Shown here piece after piece: positions 7,704 to 16,600 of a stretch of 21,516 nt of DNA. A program made the position numbers and the translations under genes. The notes below the pieces were generated by a model that saw only the letters and a list, made by a program, of their open reading frames with translations, had not been told where the DNA came from and searched no databases. The DNA is from Basidiobolus meristosporus CBS 931.73 (taxonomy: Eukaryota; Basidiobolomycota; Basidiobolomycetes; Basidiobolales; Basidiobolaceae): contig MCFE01000988.1 of the NCBI GenBank assembly GCA_002104905.1, positions 1 through 21,516 of the forward strand, in the 5' to 3' direction. Numbering within the stretch: the stretch's first letter is position 1; every line of letters starts with the position of its first letter.

Positions 7704-8936
7704 ATGGTCCCCATACCAAGCCTCAACTCATCTTTAGTACAACCTAGACAAAACCCATTGCCCAGCTCACAAGCGCGGTCCGGACCGGAGAAGTTGATGT
7801 TGGATCCATTTGAGTTCTTGCCAAATGATTTTTGTATGGCCCAAGTGTCTATGATGAGCCTTCATACAGATATTTGGGCAGTACTGATTAATCTAGCAGA
7901 ACTAGATACCTCAGAGAGTCGACAAAGATGGAAGAATTTGAGTAGAAAGCTGTGGCATGAGTTCTACATCAAGATGCCAGCCAATGTATGTAAAAAGATA
8001 TATAACAAGACAAGTATTGAAATCAAGAATGAGCTGAGAGTGAGGGGATTGGACAAAGAAGCCACGCGGGAGCAATTTTGCGCGCAATTTGCACAGTACG
8101 GGCCAGACGCGTCTGTTCGTCCCTCAACTTTGGGAACCAAAGAGATTCTGAATGAGTTTTTGCCTCAAATGACTAATGTACTACATGATATATTAGTAGA
8201 GCTAAGTGGCTTCCGAGAGCAATATACACAGGACTCATCCAGGCAACAGCTCCAAAGTATCAAACAGAGGGTAAGTTAATTCCTTGAGGAATCAGATGGT
8301 GAGCTTCAGGAGGAAGAATACAGACCGCAGGCAGCATCATCCAGATTGCGCCAGCACGCCTTGCTGGATTCCCTACCATCTCTTGCAACCACAGCACGCC
8401 GGCGCACGTCAGTCCAGAGTACGCCAACACCCTTTACCAGAACGCCCCGCATCAAGTCAACGCGCGCGCTTCAGAGCAAAACTACAAGAACTTGCCAAAC
8501 TGCTCATTTAGACACAAGTCCATTGGAGCGGACCGAGTGGCGTCAACTTGCAGCATCACATCAAACTCAGCCAAGGGCCATCTCAATGCGTCAAGGCGCG
8601 CCTGCGCGTGCCATTTTGCCTGACCATCCGCAAGTTACTTCTGGTGAACTGACTGATGATGACCAACATGAAGTGCCTCAACCACCAGAGCCCTTGGCAA
8701 GTAAAAGAACGCGTCAGCGCGTGGCACTACAGGCCGGTTCAGTTGGTTCAGTCGGAGCAATTCAGCACAGCCAAGCTGAAGCATTGCACTCATCAACTAG
8801 GAGGCAAAATATTGACTACAAATACACAAGTAGCCAAGATGATAGTCAGCCAGGAAGTAGTATAGGTGTGCAAAGTGAGTCACTACCAAATGCTTCAGTA
8901 GTAATCCCTGTGAGAAAAAAACCCAGGAGAAGATGA
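7704..8936 (+). CDS. Harbinger-like element second gene: SAP-like/basic-tailed protein, about 404 aa
   Basis: Proposed exon 1 runs from the ATG at 7704 to 8270 (189 codons). After an 18-nt GT...AG segment (8271-8288) the same frame continues from 8289 to the TGA at 8934-8936 (215 codons). Residues 50-100 are rich in Trp, Lys and Arg (RQRWKNLSRKLWHEFY). Residues 103-131 (IKNELRVRGL...TREQFCAQF) have the hydrophobic and ELxxRGL spacing of a SAP DNA-binding motif; this is a weak call by eye. The C-terminal half is Ser/Thr/Gln/Arg-rich, probably disordered, and ends RKKPRRR, a likely nuclear localisation signal. In PIF/Harbinger elements the second protein helps the transposase enter the nucleus or bind DNA, usually through a Myb/SANT domain. 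I do not see a clear Myb domain here. CpG content is far higher than in the rest of the window. Confidence 0.65.
8271..8288 (+). other. 18-nt GT...AG segment with in-frame stop in ORF2
   Basis: GTAAGTTAATTCCTTGAG interrupts an otherwise open frame with a TAA, and its length is a multiple of three. The older copy has GTATGTCAATAACTTGAG at 75-92: same length, different bases at four positions, TAA one codon later. GT and AG ends and a consensus-like donor are kept in both. It could be an ultrashort intron, the start of a longer intron, or independent nonsense mutations. Confidence 0.4.
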
Positions 8937-9654
8937 TGCGATTGCTTTGAATTGCTCACATTTGTAATGATCCCAACAACCCTTTTTTTTTGCGATCCAA
9001 ATCAAGCCATCGCAAATCAGTGATCATCAAATTTTTGATATAAGTAATATCAAGGTCGTCTCACATTTGAGACAGAACCCCTATAAATAAACACCCTGCA
9101 TATATATACATCATCTGTAATACCAGTGCAGCTATTGGATCTGCTTTGCACCTACACAATTGCTTGCGTGCTGGCTATGACACCTTGTCCAATCACTGGG
9201 ATCAGGGATTTACTTGCTCAATGAGCAAAATGGGATATTTGATGGCAAATCAGGTAGCTTTTTTAGTAGTCAATGAGCCAATTGGGGGCTGCCAGCTTCA
9301 GGATACTTTTGGACCAATTAACCACTGAGATACTGTCCAATTGGAGTGAGGGTAACCAAAATGGTAAGTATTAGTGTAGTTTATAGTGTGATACACATTT
9401 ATTTCCATTTACATTAAAGAAACATATCCAAATACCGGATTTTACCTGCCATAATGGCGGTATCCAATTGTGCACGTGATGTCAACATTACAAGTTGGCG
9501 CGATCATCTGTTCCAACCTCATTGTGTCAGATTGTGCCATAGTGTGCAAGATTGTCCCGCATAGTGCAAAATTGTCCAAGAACAATCCTTCCTTCTGGTA
9601 GCTATAATATTGCGCCCAATTGTTCTTTACAACCGTGGATTGCGCCGCATGCCC
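8937..9654 (+). other. Noncoding right arm of the complete Harbinger-like element
   Basis: About 700 bp with no supported gene, conserved with 754-1467 and part of 1-1843. Visible features are an inverted repeat TTGATAT/ATATCAA near 9035-9053, a TATA-like CTATAAATAA at 9081-9090, the palindrome TTGCTCA-A-TGAGCAA at 9214-9228, several CCAATTGG words near 9280-9350, and repeated TAGTGTGCAAGATTGTCC / TAGTGCAAAATTGTCC near 9539-9577. It is unusually long for a 3' untranslated tail and may carry subterminal binding sites or a promoter. Confidence 0.55.
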
Positions 9655-9679
9655 TGGCACGGTACAATGGAACAAGTCT
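9655..9679. repeat. Right terminal inverted repeat of the complete Harbinger-like element
   Basis: GGCACGGTACAATGGAACAAGTCT closes the element. The last 15 bases are the exact reverse complement of 6277-6291. ATT follows at 9680-9682, matching the flank at 6274-6276. Confidence 0.85.
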
Positions 9680-9682
9680 ATT

Positions 9683-10180
9683 CCTACAATGTCAACATAT
9701 GACTCAGAGTGCTTTAATGTACTTTGGGAAGAAATCATTTCTGAAGACCACATGAATAAGTATATATGCAGTTTGTCTGGTCCTTGCGCTTGTGCTGTTG
9801 CAAATGAGTAGGAATATTGATTAGATCTTTTGGGATGAACTTTTGGAACCAGACATTGTGTAATCTCCGGCCAATTCTTTCAAATTTCTCTGATGTGTCA
9901 AAGAACTCATTTAGCCTGAAATGCCCCATGTACAACTTAGTATTTGGCATAGAAATACCATGGAAGAGCAAATTCATGGATACTAATGAAAAGATTTGCT
10001 TCCACAGAGCACTTCTATCATTGGTATCTCCAGCACCTGATTAATTTCATGTTCTGGCTATTGACTGATGGCTTGCCAGGTTTGCTGCAGTTGCAGGCTG
10101 CCTTCTAAAAGTTCTCTCTTTGGGAAGATGATGTTGTTGGTATTGATGCTTGGATGGTAATAGTGTCCCTAAGAAAAAAA
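9683..10180 (-). pseudogene. CACTA-like Tnp2-type transposase relic 2, N-terminal/central part
   Basis: Minus-strand coding remnant. From high to low coordinates it shows LQQTWQAISQWPEHEIN near 10085-10040, TKLYMGHFRLNEFFD near 9935-9890, KFERIGRRLHNVWFQKF near 9890-9840, a Lys-rich DQT-containing segment near 9780, then KHSESYVDIVGI next to the Harbinger junction at 9683. These match HSWQAISHWLEYGV, TKLYMGHF and HWESYVDILGI in relic 3. The reading continues at 6276 on the other side of the inserted element. The start of the family (ICIGDTPAIS block) is not clear here. The 10181-10285 stretch holds nothing I recognise. Confidence 0.65.
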
Positions 10181-10285
10181 ATTGAGAAAAGACCAGCAAA
10201 ATACCATCATAGTATCAGCTGAATTCCTAGTTTCTCAAAATTGACAGCTCTCTATATCTCTGTTCTGCACTGATATACAGGTAGA

Positions 10286-11563
10286 AAAAGTACCCAGATT
10301 TTGCTCATGGCAGTATTACAGGAGGATTCCTCTACCCCAGCACCCCAGAAGGTCCAGACTCTTTTGAAGGAATTTTCAGATATGTTTCTGGATGAACTTG
10401 TATGCCAACCACCAGCCAGAGATGTGGATCATTCCATTGACACAGGAGATAGCCCTCCAGTGAGTAAGGCACCTTACAGAATGAGTCCATTGGAGTTGGA
10501 AGAGATGCAGAGACAAATAGATCAGTTGTTGAGCAAGGATATATCAGACCTAGCAAGTCACCTTGGGGAGCACCAGAACTGTTTGTGGAAAAGAAGAATG
10601 GAACACTTAGGACATGCATTGACTACAGAGCCCTCAACTCAGTTACTGGAAGAGTAAATACCTCATACCCTAGATTCATGGGCCTTTGGACAAACTCAAT
10701 GGCGCTACTATATTCAGCAAGACTGACCTAGTGTCAATATACAACCAGATTAGGGTGAAGCCAGAAGACATCCCTTAGACAGAGTTCAGGACCAGATATG
10801 AACATTACATATACTTTGTCATGAGTTTTGGCCTTACCAATGCCCCTGCAACATTCATGACCTTCATGTAAACAGTCTTCCAGGCGTACTTAGACTGGTT
10901 TGTTGTATTCTACCTAGACAGTATATTGATATACAGCAAGATCAAAGTGGAACTCTTGGTGCATACTGAAAAGGCCTTCAAGAATTTAAGAGAGAACAAG
11001 CGGTATGGCAAGGTATCAAAGTGAGAATTCTTGAAGGAACATCTTGATTACCTGGGACACATAGTAACTAGCACAGGAGTGACCTTGGACCACAAGAAGA
11101 CTGAAGTTATCAAGAATCTGAAGCACCCCGTAGCATATCAGAACTCAGATCGTTTCCTGGAAGGATTTCCTGTTATTTGGAGACATATCAAGTCCTTTGT
11201 GAGTATTTCAGCCCCTTTAACTGATATTCCCACTAAAAACAACACCTTGAGGTGGGACATAGCCTGTGAGACTGCCTTTTAGATGCTCAAGAATGCACAT
11301 GCTAAGCTGCAAAACTTAAGAAATCCAAACTTCAAAAAAGAGCTTACTCTGTGCATTGATGCTTCAGACTTAGCAATTGGTGAGGTACTGAGCCACAAGC
11401 ATGAGGGAATGGACTACCCAGTTGCTTTTGAGTCCAAAAAATTAAACTCAGCAGAACAAAGCTATCCAGTGCATGAGAAGGCAATGCTTGTCATAGTATA
11501 CTGCTTGAAGACCTGGAGATGCTACATTGAAGGAGTAAAGTGATCTGTGAAGACTGATCATGC
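10286..11563 (+). pseudogene. Ty3/Gypsy reverse transcriptase and RNase H relic
   Basis: Broken pol polyprotein segment. In order: LLKEFSDMF and RDVDHSI linker, [13 protein letters not shown] at the reverse transcriptase N-terminus, a frameshift near 10546, then [50 protein letters not shown], and FYLDSILIYSK (10908-10940). The polymerase catalytic box is YLDS instead of YLDD, so the second Asp is lost. LGHIVTSTGV follows near 11055, then RNase H with CIDASDLAIGEVL, PVAFESKKLN, YPVHEKAMLVIV and LKTWRCYIEGVK (about 11340-11540). Several stops are present, including TAG at 11281. It is cut at the RNase H TDHA motif by the LTR starting at 11564. Confidence 0.9.
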
Positions 11564-12612
11564 TGTGGTGGTGTATAAGTCCACAGGAGAGATACATCCA
11601 ACCCTTTTCAAGTTTTTTGTGTTTTGTGTTCAGTGGGTACAATAACCTCTGGCAAAAGCTTGCTATGAATACCTGGATTCTGTCTCTACACTAATGTGAA
11701 GGGTAATAAAGCCACAGGCTTGTCAAGGGAACACTATGGAGCTACAATCCCCAACTTAGTTGGCATCTTAACAAAAGTATGTGCGGGTTCAGTGTCCTTT
11801 GAGATAAAAATGTACTAAAGCCTCTAAGCTCAAAATAACTGAAAACTCCACCAGCATGGACTTGATAAGAATGCAGCTGCAATCAATAGTTACAACAACA
11901 GTAAAGTATCTTTGCCTCTAAAAGAACAAACTTGGGAAATAATATAGTGTACTAAAAGATATCCACTTGGAGAATTCCTCACAAGTGGTGCCTCCAAGGT
12001 TGGTTGGCTGTCAGCATGGTTTCCTGGGAGTGTCCTGTGGTCTGGCATGGGAAGATCTGGTAGCAGCAGGTAGCAGTAATACACTAATCAGCTAGTCTGT
12101 ATATTGATAAAAGGGATGATTATTCATTGTTGACAGATTGCCTCCCTTACATACTCTTCTCACTGGCTAATTACTAATCATAGTGTTCTGCAGGTCAAAT
12201 AGAACCTTTATGACATCAGAATGAGCCAATAATGCTTTAAGTAATTGCCAGAAGGCTCTAAAAGCACAGCAAACCCAATCAATCAGGAATCATTTTCTGA
12301 AACCAGTGCAACCTAGGGATACCATATATGGTGCAAAATGGTAAGGATGTTAACATGGTTTGGTCATGTGCCCTGGGTACTGATGTGAGTACCTGCCTAG
12401 TATAGAAGCACTCCCATTAAGTAATCTTATATAAGTGAGGGATAACTGATGCAATAACATAAGCAGATGAAATAGTCAGCTGGCTTATGGGATAGCACTC
12501 ATCATGTAAGACAAATGGGATAAAACCAAAATTAGGGTGGTGGAAAAATAGGGAAGTAGAAAAAATGGGAATAAGCACATCTGTCAGTGGGTGTCACTGT
12601 GACCCCACTCCA
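11564..12612 (+). repeat. LTR family A, long form (1,049 bp), inserted in Gypsy pol
   Basis: It starts TGTGGTGGTGTATAAGTCC and ends CCACTCCA, matching the ends of the solo LTR at 1468-1810. About 700 extra bases in the middle (about 11764-12474) align with 20799-21470 but are absent from the short copy. Landmarks shared with the window-end copy are an ACCATATATGG palindrome near 12323 and GATGATT...GATTGC near 12115-12142. The Gypsy reading frame is left at TDHA and resumes past 12612, so this is an insertion rather than the Gypsy element's own LTR. The left flank ends ATGC and the right flank starts GCACC, so a target duplication is blurred. Confidence 0.7.
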
Positions 12613-12994
12613 GCACCATACTCAAGAATATATTTACTGAGAAGGTACTAAAGAGATCAATAAGTTAATCTAGGATGAAGCTGGCATATTTGTAGTACAG
12701 AATGAAGCACTCTGCCAAATTGTTGATGGAAGCCCTATTGCCTATTGCCCTTATGTTGCTTGCCTATATTTAATAAATGAGCTACACAATATATTGACAT
12801 CTTCAAATTGGAGGAGCTTATAGCCTTGTGAAAGACAGAGCATGGTGGCCCAGAATGAAACAAGATGTTGAGGAGCTAGTGAAGACATGCCCAGATTTTC
12901 TAATCAACCAAGGACAACTGCAGAGAATAACTGAATTCTTTCTGCAGTAGCCTGTAAGACCATTTGGGAGATGGGGAAATGACTCTGTTGGAAG
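12613..12994 (+). pseudogene. Ty3/Gypsy integrase, zinc-binding region relic
   Basis: Continuation of the Gypsy pol interrupted at 11563. It shows LPYVACLYLINELH, then AYSLVKDRAWWPRMKQDVEE and LVKTCPDFLINQGQ (about 12810-12910), the typical end of the fungal Gypsy integrase H2C2 region. The second Cys of CPxC is Phe here. PVRPFGRWGNDSVG (about 12950-12990) is the start of the catalytic core. Stops interrupt it. It breaks off at about 12994 and the expected next motif is found at 14222 onward. Confidence 0.85.
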
Positions 12995-14207
12995 TGTGGT
13001 AATGGAAAGTATTCCATCACTATATATCTCAAAACCATTATTGCACTCATTTCTTGATTTTACTTTTGGCTGTTGTAACACACAAGTGAAAGATCAAGAA
13101 ATCCCAGCTTTGAAGGACAAATGCTCCAGACCCTGACAAGCAATCCACCCAAGAATATTATGGCATGCAGAACACTCAGTAGCCAACACATGCTTTCAAT
13201 TACAGTTCATTTAAAGCAGTACTTGAGGAGTTCAAATGTCCAATTGTCATAAATTGGAGGCCTCTATTGTTAGGATTACTATGGTGACTTCAGTCACATG
13301 TAACGTTTGAGCCAGCCAATCATATCATGTAATATTATTAAGGTGCTGCAATTATGTTCAATCTTCACCACTACAAAGTTTTAGCTTTGTATTGTGTATA
13401 TTGCTTGTACAATTGCCCAAAAACTTTGATCCTTCAGAATTTTCATATTTATGACTTTCCCAGCTAAAAAATAAATTAGAGCCTCTCTTTCCAGAATCTT
13501 CACACTATAATTACAAGTTTAAAGGTTATAAGACTTCCCTTGCATCACTTGCACTGCTGAGTATTCTGACTTTCATCAGCACTACATCAGCAATGAGACT
13601 GCAAAGCTCACAAGAATCCAATCTAAGTTCTACAAGAAAACTACCACTTTTCTGTTGGAAAAGTCCCCTCTAAGAAACCCCTTTACTCTAAAGACACCCC
13701 TTAAGACAACCCTTTAGTCTAAAGATCCCTTCAAGAAGCCCCTTTACTCTAAATAAGCCCCTTTAGGCACCCCTTTGGTGTAAAGTCCACTTTAGAGACC
13801 ACTCTATGAAGCCCCTTTACTCTAAAGACACCCCTATAGAAAACTCTGTAGGTCTAAAGACCTCTGTAGAGTTTTCTACACCACACCCCTTCAGGTTAAA
13901 GGGTAGCTCTAGTTTATCACATTAGAGAATACTATATCAGAAAGGGAAGTGACTTCCAAAAAAGGAAAAGTTACTATAATGGTAAGTAAGTGCCCAATCA
14001 ACCAAAGGTCAGAACACTGCTGACAAGTGAGAAACACTGCCTACAGTATATCTTGAGCCTAAGATTGAGGATATTAGTGAAAGTTATATCTTCTATTGGT
14101 ATATCAAATTCCCTCAAAACTATTTCAGTATTAGCATACTGGAGGCTGTTGTATATTGTTAATTAACCTCTACACCGTAGAACAAGCCCCAAACTAATCA
14201 CACTACA
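12995..14207. other. About 1.2-kb insert within the Gypsy integrase, with an LTR-like segment
   Basis: The integrase frame stops after GNDSVG and resumes with LPTTRKCNPWIPVVIDHTT at about 14220, so the sequence between is foreign. It starts TGTGGTAATGG and may end CACACTACA (14199-14207), a TG...CA pair with weak inverted ends. Within it, about 13268-13600 begins TGTTAGGATTACTATGG and has a TATAAAG-like box (CTACAAAG) and the low-complexity shape of a fungal LTR. GAAG occurs just left of the start (12991-12994) and again at 14216-14219, an uncertain duplication. No gene is visible. Confidence 0.45.
13664..13915. repeat. Degenerate minisatellite of CCCCTTTACTCTAAAGAC-type units
   Basis: Short units built on CCCCTTTA(C/G)TCTAAA recur about a dozen times, with higher-order copies of AGCCCCTTTACTCTAAA near 13675, 13736 and 13809 (period about 60-73 bp). 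Near the end, GAAAACTCT...GGTCT at 13833-13850 pairs with AGACC...AGAGTTTTC up to about 13870, a strong hairpin. Units carry the near-palindrome TTTAGTCTAAA. Confidence 0.7.
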
Positions 14208-15100
14208 GCTCAATAGAAGACTGCCAACTACCAGGAAATGTAACCCTTGGATCCCAGTAGTAATTGACCATACTACTAAAAGGCCAGTGGCTAAAGCTGT
14301 TCCTGTTGCCAGTGAATAAGAAGTTGCAAGTTTCATCTACTAAGAGTTGCTTATGAAGTTTGGATGCCCTGTAGAGATTTTATCCAATTGAGGAGCAAGC
14401 TTTATGGCAAAGATATTGGAGGCTTACCTGATTATGCAGCAGATCAAACACTTGAAAGCTTTGGCATGTTACCCTGGAACTAATGAAGCAGTTCAATGGA
14501 TTATTTGGAAAAATGCTGATCAAATATGCAAAGGGAGCTATCAGTAGATGGGAAGAGTCTATAGACCAAGCACTTTTTGCCTGCAGAGCTAGAGTGCACA
14601 ACACCACCCAACAATAGCCATTTTACTCAGTGTATGGATGAGAACCAAGGATTTCAGGAGATCTCACACAACCAAAGCTTACAGATGCCATAGGAGATGA
14701 GGTCAGTCAGCCAAGCAAATACCAGCAGCTGGAGCAAAGAGGTCAAGAGGCACAGGCCACAGAGTCTCAGGGTGCAAAATAGATGAAGCCAATATTTGAT
14801 AAGACTATATTGCCAGAAGCATTTACATTTGGGAGCTTTGTATTGCAGAAAGACAACACTTGGAAGAAGTTTGAACCACAATAGACAGGACCTTCTAAGA
14901 TGATCAGAGAGTGTCCATTAGCAACTTACCAACTAGTGAACAAACAAGGGAATATCTGGGAAGATTTGGTTCATTGAGACAGACTCAAGCTTGCAAGACT
15001 TGCCAACAATAATGAATCCCTTTGCTTTAGCACCTGACAAATTCTGATTAAACAAGTACTCTACCAGCAATACCTGCTGGCTGCTGATTCTTATCAGTCT
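14208..15100 (+). pseudogene. Ty3/Gypsy integrase catalytic core and C-terminus relic
   Basis: Resumption of the Gypsy pol. NPWIPVVIDHTTKRPVAKAV (about 14240-14300) carries the first catalytic Asp. At the expected second Asp the sequence reads LSN followed by a stop near 14383-14391, so that residue is lost. After a frameshift, EQFNGLFGKMLIKYAKGAI and ALFACRARVHNTTQQ follow (about 14490-14610), parallel to 1844-2236. Next are a Gln-rich linker, GPSKMIRECPLATYQLVN and LVH.DRLKLARL near 14965-15003, the C-terminal domain found in fungal Gypsy integrases. Multiple stops. About 15000-15110 is the tail, giving way to a Tnp2 relic. Confidence 0.85.
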
Positions 15101-15109
15101 GAGTTTGCT

Positions 15110-16600
15110 GCCCATCTTACGGTATCAGAGCAATAATCTGATGGTAGTCTCACTGGTATCTGGGCCTATATCACCATCCAACCTGGATAACTACCTGTAT
15201 CCATTGCTGGATGAATCTTGTATGCTTTCCAGCAGGATAATAGTCAATGGCCATCATGTAAAAGCTCATATTAATATCTGCATTGGAGATACCCAGCCAT
15301 CAGCAAGATAGCAGGTTTTTCTGGGCACAATGGATGGTACTGCTGTTGAATGTGTGAGATCCATGGGATGTGTTCCATAACTCACACACATTATTATTAC
15401 ACAAACACCAGCACTAAGAGCATCATCTTTCTACAGAGAGAATGTACAGAAGTCAGCATGCAATTGCAGCATAGCTGGCAAGCTATAAGCCATTGGCTGG
15501 AATATGGAGTCAGTTGGAAACCAGAGACACTTAAGATAGAGGGTATCTGTTGGAGCAAAAGCGTTCTACTTGTAGCAATGCATTTGCTCCTCAACCATAT
15601 CCCTATACTGATGACTAAGTTGTACATGGGGCACTTCAACCATTGGGAGTCATATGTGGACATTTTAGGAATATTTATCCAGAAGCAGATCATCAATGCC
15701 AAGTTGATGCACCCACAGGTATTGTGCAAGGAGTTTGTGGCAGGATCTGAGTGGCTATACCACAAACATAAAGCTGTACACATAGATCTCTGCCACTACT
15801 GTACTCATTCTCTACTTGATCTTGCACAGTGTGTGCAGAATGCTGGGCCTTGCTTCACCTTCTAGGAGTTTCCTATGGAGCAGATGTGTGGGGAGATAGG
15901 AAGGCAAGTCAAGTTGCAGGTGCTACCATATCCCAATCACATCAAGAATATTACCTTCAAGTCCATCATGGATGTGATGAGTTGGCATATGGAGGACAGC
16001 CAGGAAGAGTTGGAAAATACTGAGAACAGATGTGCACATAGAGACACCAATGCCAATGGCATAAAGAAGCTAAGCAGCCCTAATGCTTGAGTAATCAGTT
16101 AGGTAATACAAAGTTGGGTTGGGTGCAACAAGAAACTAATATTGATCAGGAAAACTCTACCAAGGTACGCCGTATTTCTCAGGGTCACAAGCCAACTTCT
16201 ACACCATTCACTACAGAATTCACACAAACAAGAGCTAGAGTGCACTTATAAGGGGGGCTAGAATCCAGCAGGGTGAAGGAATATATAGGCTGAATACCAA
16301 AAGGTTCTTTGAGGATATTCAGGAGTTATTCATGGCAGAAGTGGCAACAACCAAGCATATGTATGCAAGATGTATATGATACCAGCAATACACTGTATAT
16401 AGGAACTTTGCAAGTATCACACTAAAAAGCCATAAAGTTGAGGTGATAAAAGTATTTCAATTGCAGCAGGTGTGCGTACTTGTAGCAGTTAGTAAGCAGG
16501 AGGTTATAGTTCTTTTTGATTCATACTATATGTGGAATACCCAAGGTAGTAGTGGGTAAGTAAACCAAGAGGGGCAATTCTACAGTGGAACATATGAATT
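15110..16600 (+). pseudogene. CACTA-like Tnp2-type transposase relic 3 (most complete copy)
   Basis: Plus-strand relic covering most of the family. NLDNYLYPLLDE (about 15180) leads to HINICIGDT (about 15270-15300) and GFSGHNGWYCC near 15315, the usual Tnp2 GDTPA...GHN..C block, then THTHYYYTNTSTK. WQAISHWLEYGV (about 15477) follows, IPILMTKLYMGHF (about 15600) and HWESYVDILGIF. The DUF4218-like C-terminal region has TIH-like CTHSLLDLAQCVQNAGPCFTF, a TAG at 15863-15865 where Trp is expected, then EFPMEQMCGEIGRQVK (about 15866-15913). A Lys-rich tail reaches about 16560. Frameshifts and stops rule out function. Fungal Tnp2 proteins have the same motif order. Confidence 0.75.

Larger units (their letters stand above)
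6277..9679. mobile_element. Complete two-gene PIF/Harbinger-like DNA transposon (3.4 kb)
   Basis: The left terminus AGACTTGTTCCATTG (6277-6291) and right terminus CAATGGAACAAGTCT (9665-9679) are perfect 15-bp inverted repeats, extended by GTGCCA/TGGCAC after four mismatched bases. ATT flanks both sides (6274-6276 and 9680-9682), consistent with a 3-bp target duplication; because the termini end in A/T, a 2-bp TA duplication is also possible. Inside are a minus-strand DDE transposase and a divergent plus-strand second gene, a two-gene layout known in PIF/Harbinger elements. It interrupts a minus-strand Tnp2 relic whose two parts resume on either side. It is the youngest-looking coding element in the window. 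Confidence 0.85.

Noticed and set aside
8271-8323. A conventional 53-nt intron ending at TACAG
   Set aside because: It would shift into a frame that stops near 8620 and lose the conserved C-terminus. I kept the 18-nt option, though RNA data could overrule this.
8284-8511. Alternative-frame open stretch at the start of ORF2 exon 2
   Set aside because: It aligns with the patched frame of copy 1 but stops early. The frame continuous with exon 1 reaches the conserved RKKPRRR tail.
9146-9328. 60-codon open frame in the right arm as a third Harbinger gene
   Set aside because: It starts at TTG, and the same region in copy 1 is not open in the same frame.
10332-10619. Minus-strand 95-codon open frame
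   Set aside because: It is the shadow of the Gypsy reverse transcriptase N-terminus on the plus strand.
11564-12612. This LTR as the Gypsy element's own LTR
   Set aside because: It sits between RNase H and integrase of one pol frame, not at an end, and the same LTR interrupts Copia and Harbinger sequence.
13664-13915. CRISPR-like array
   Set aside because: Units are short, degenerate and without distinct spacers, and the surroundings are eukaryotic retroelements.
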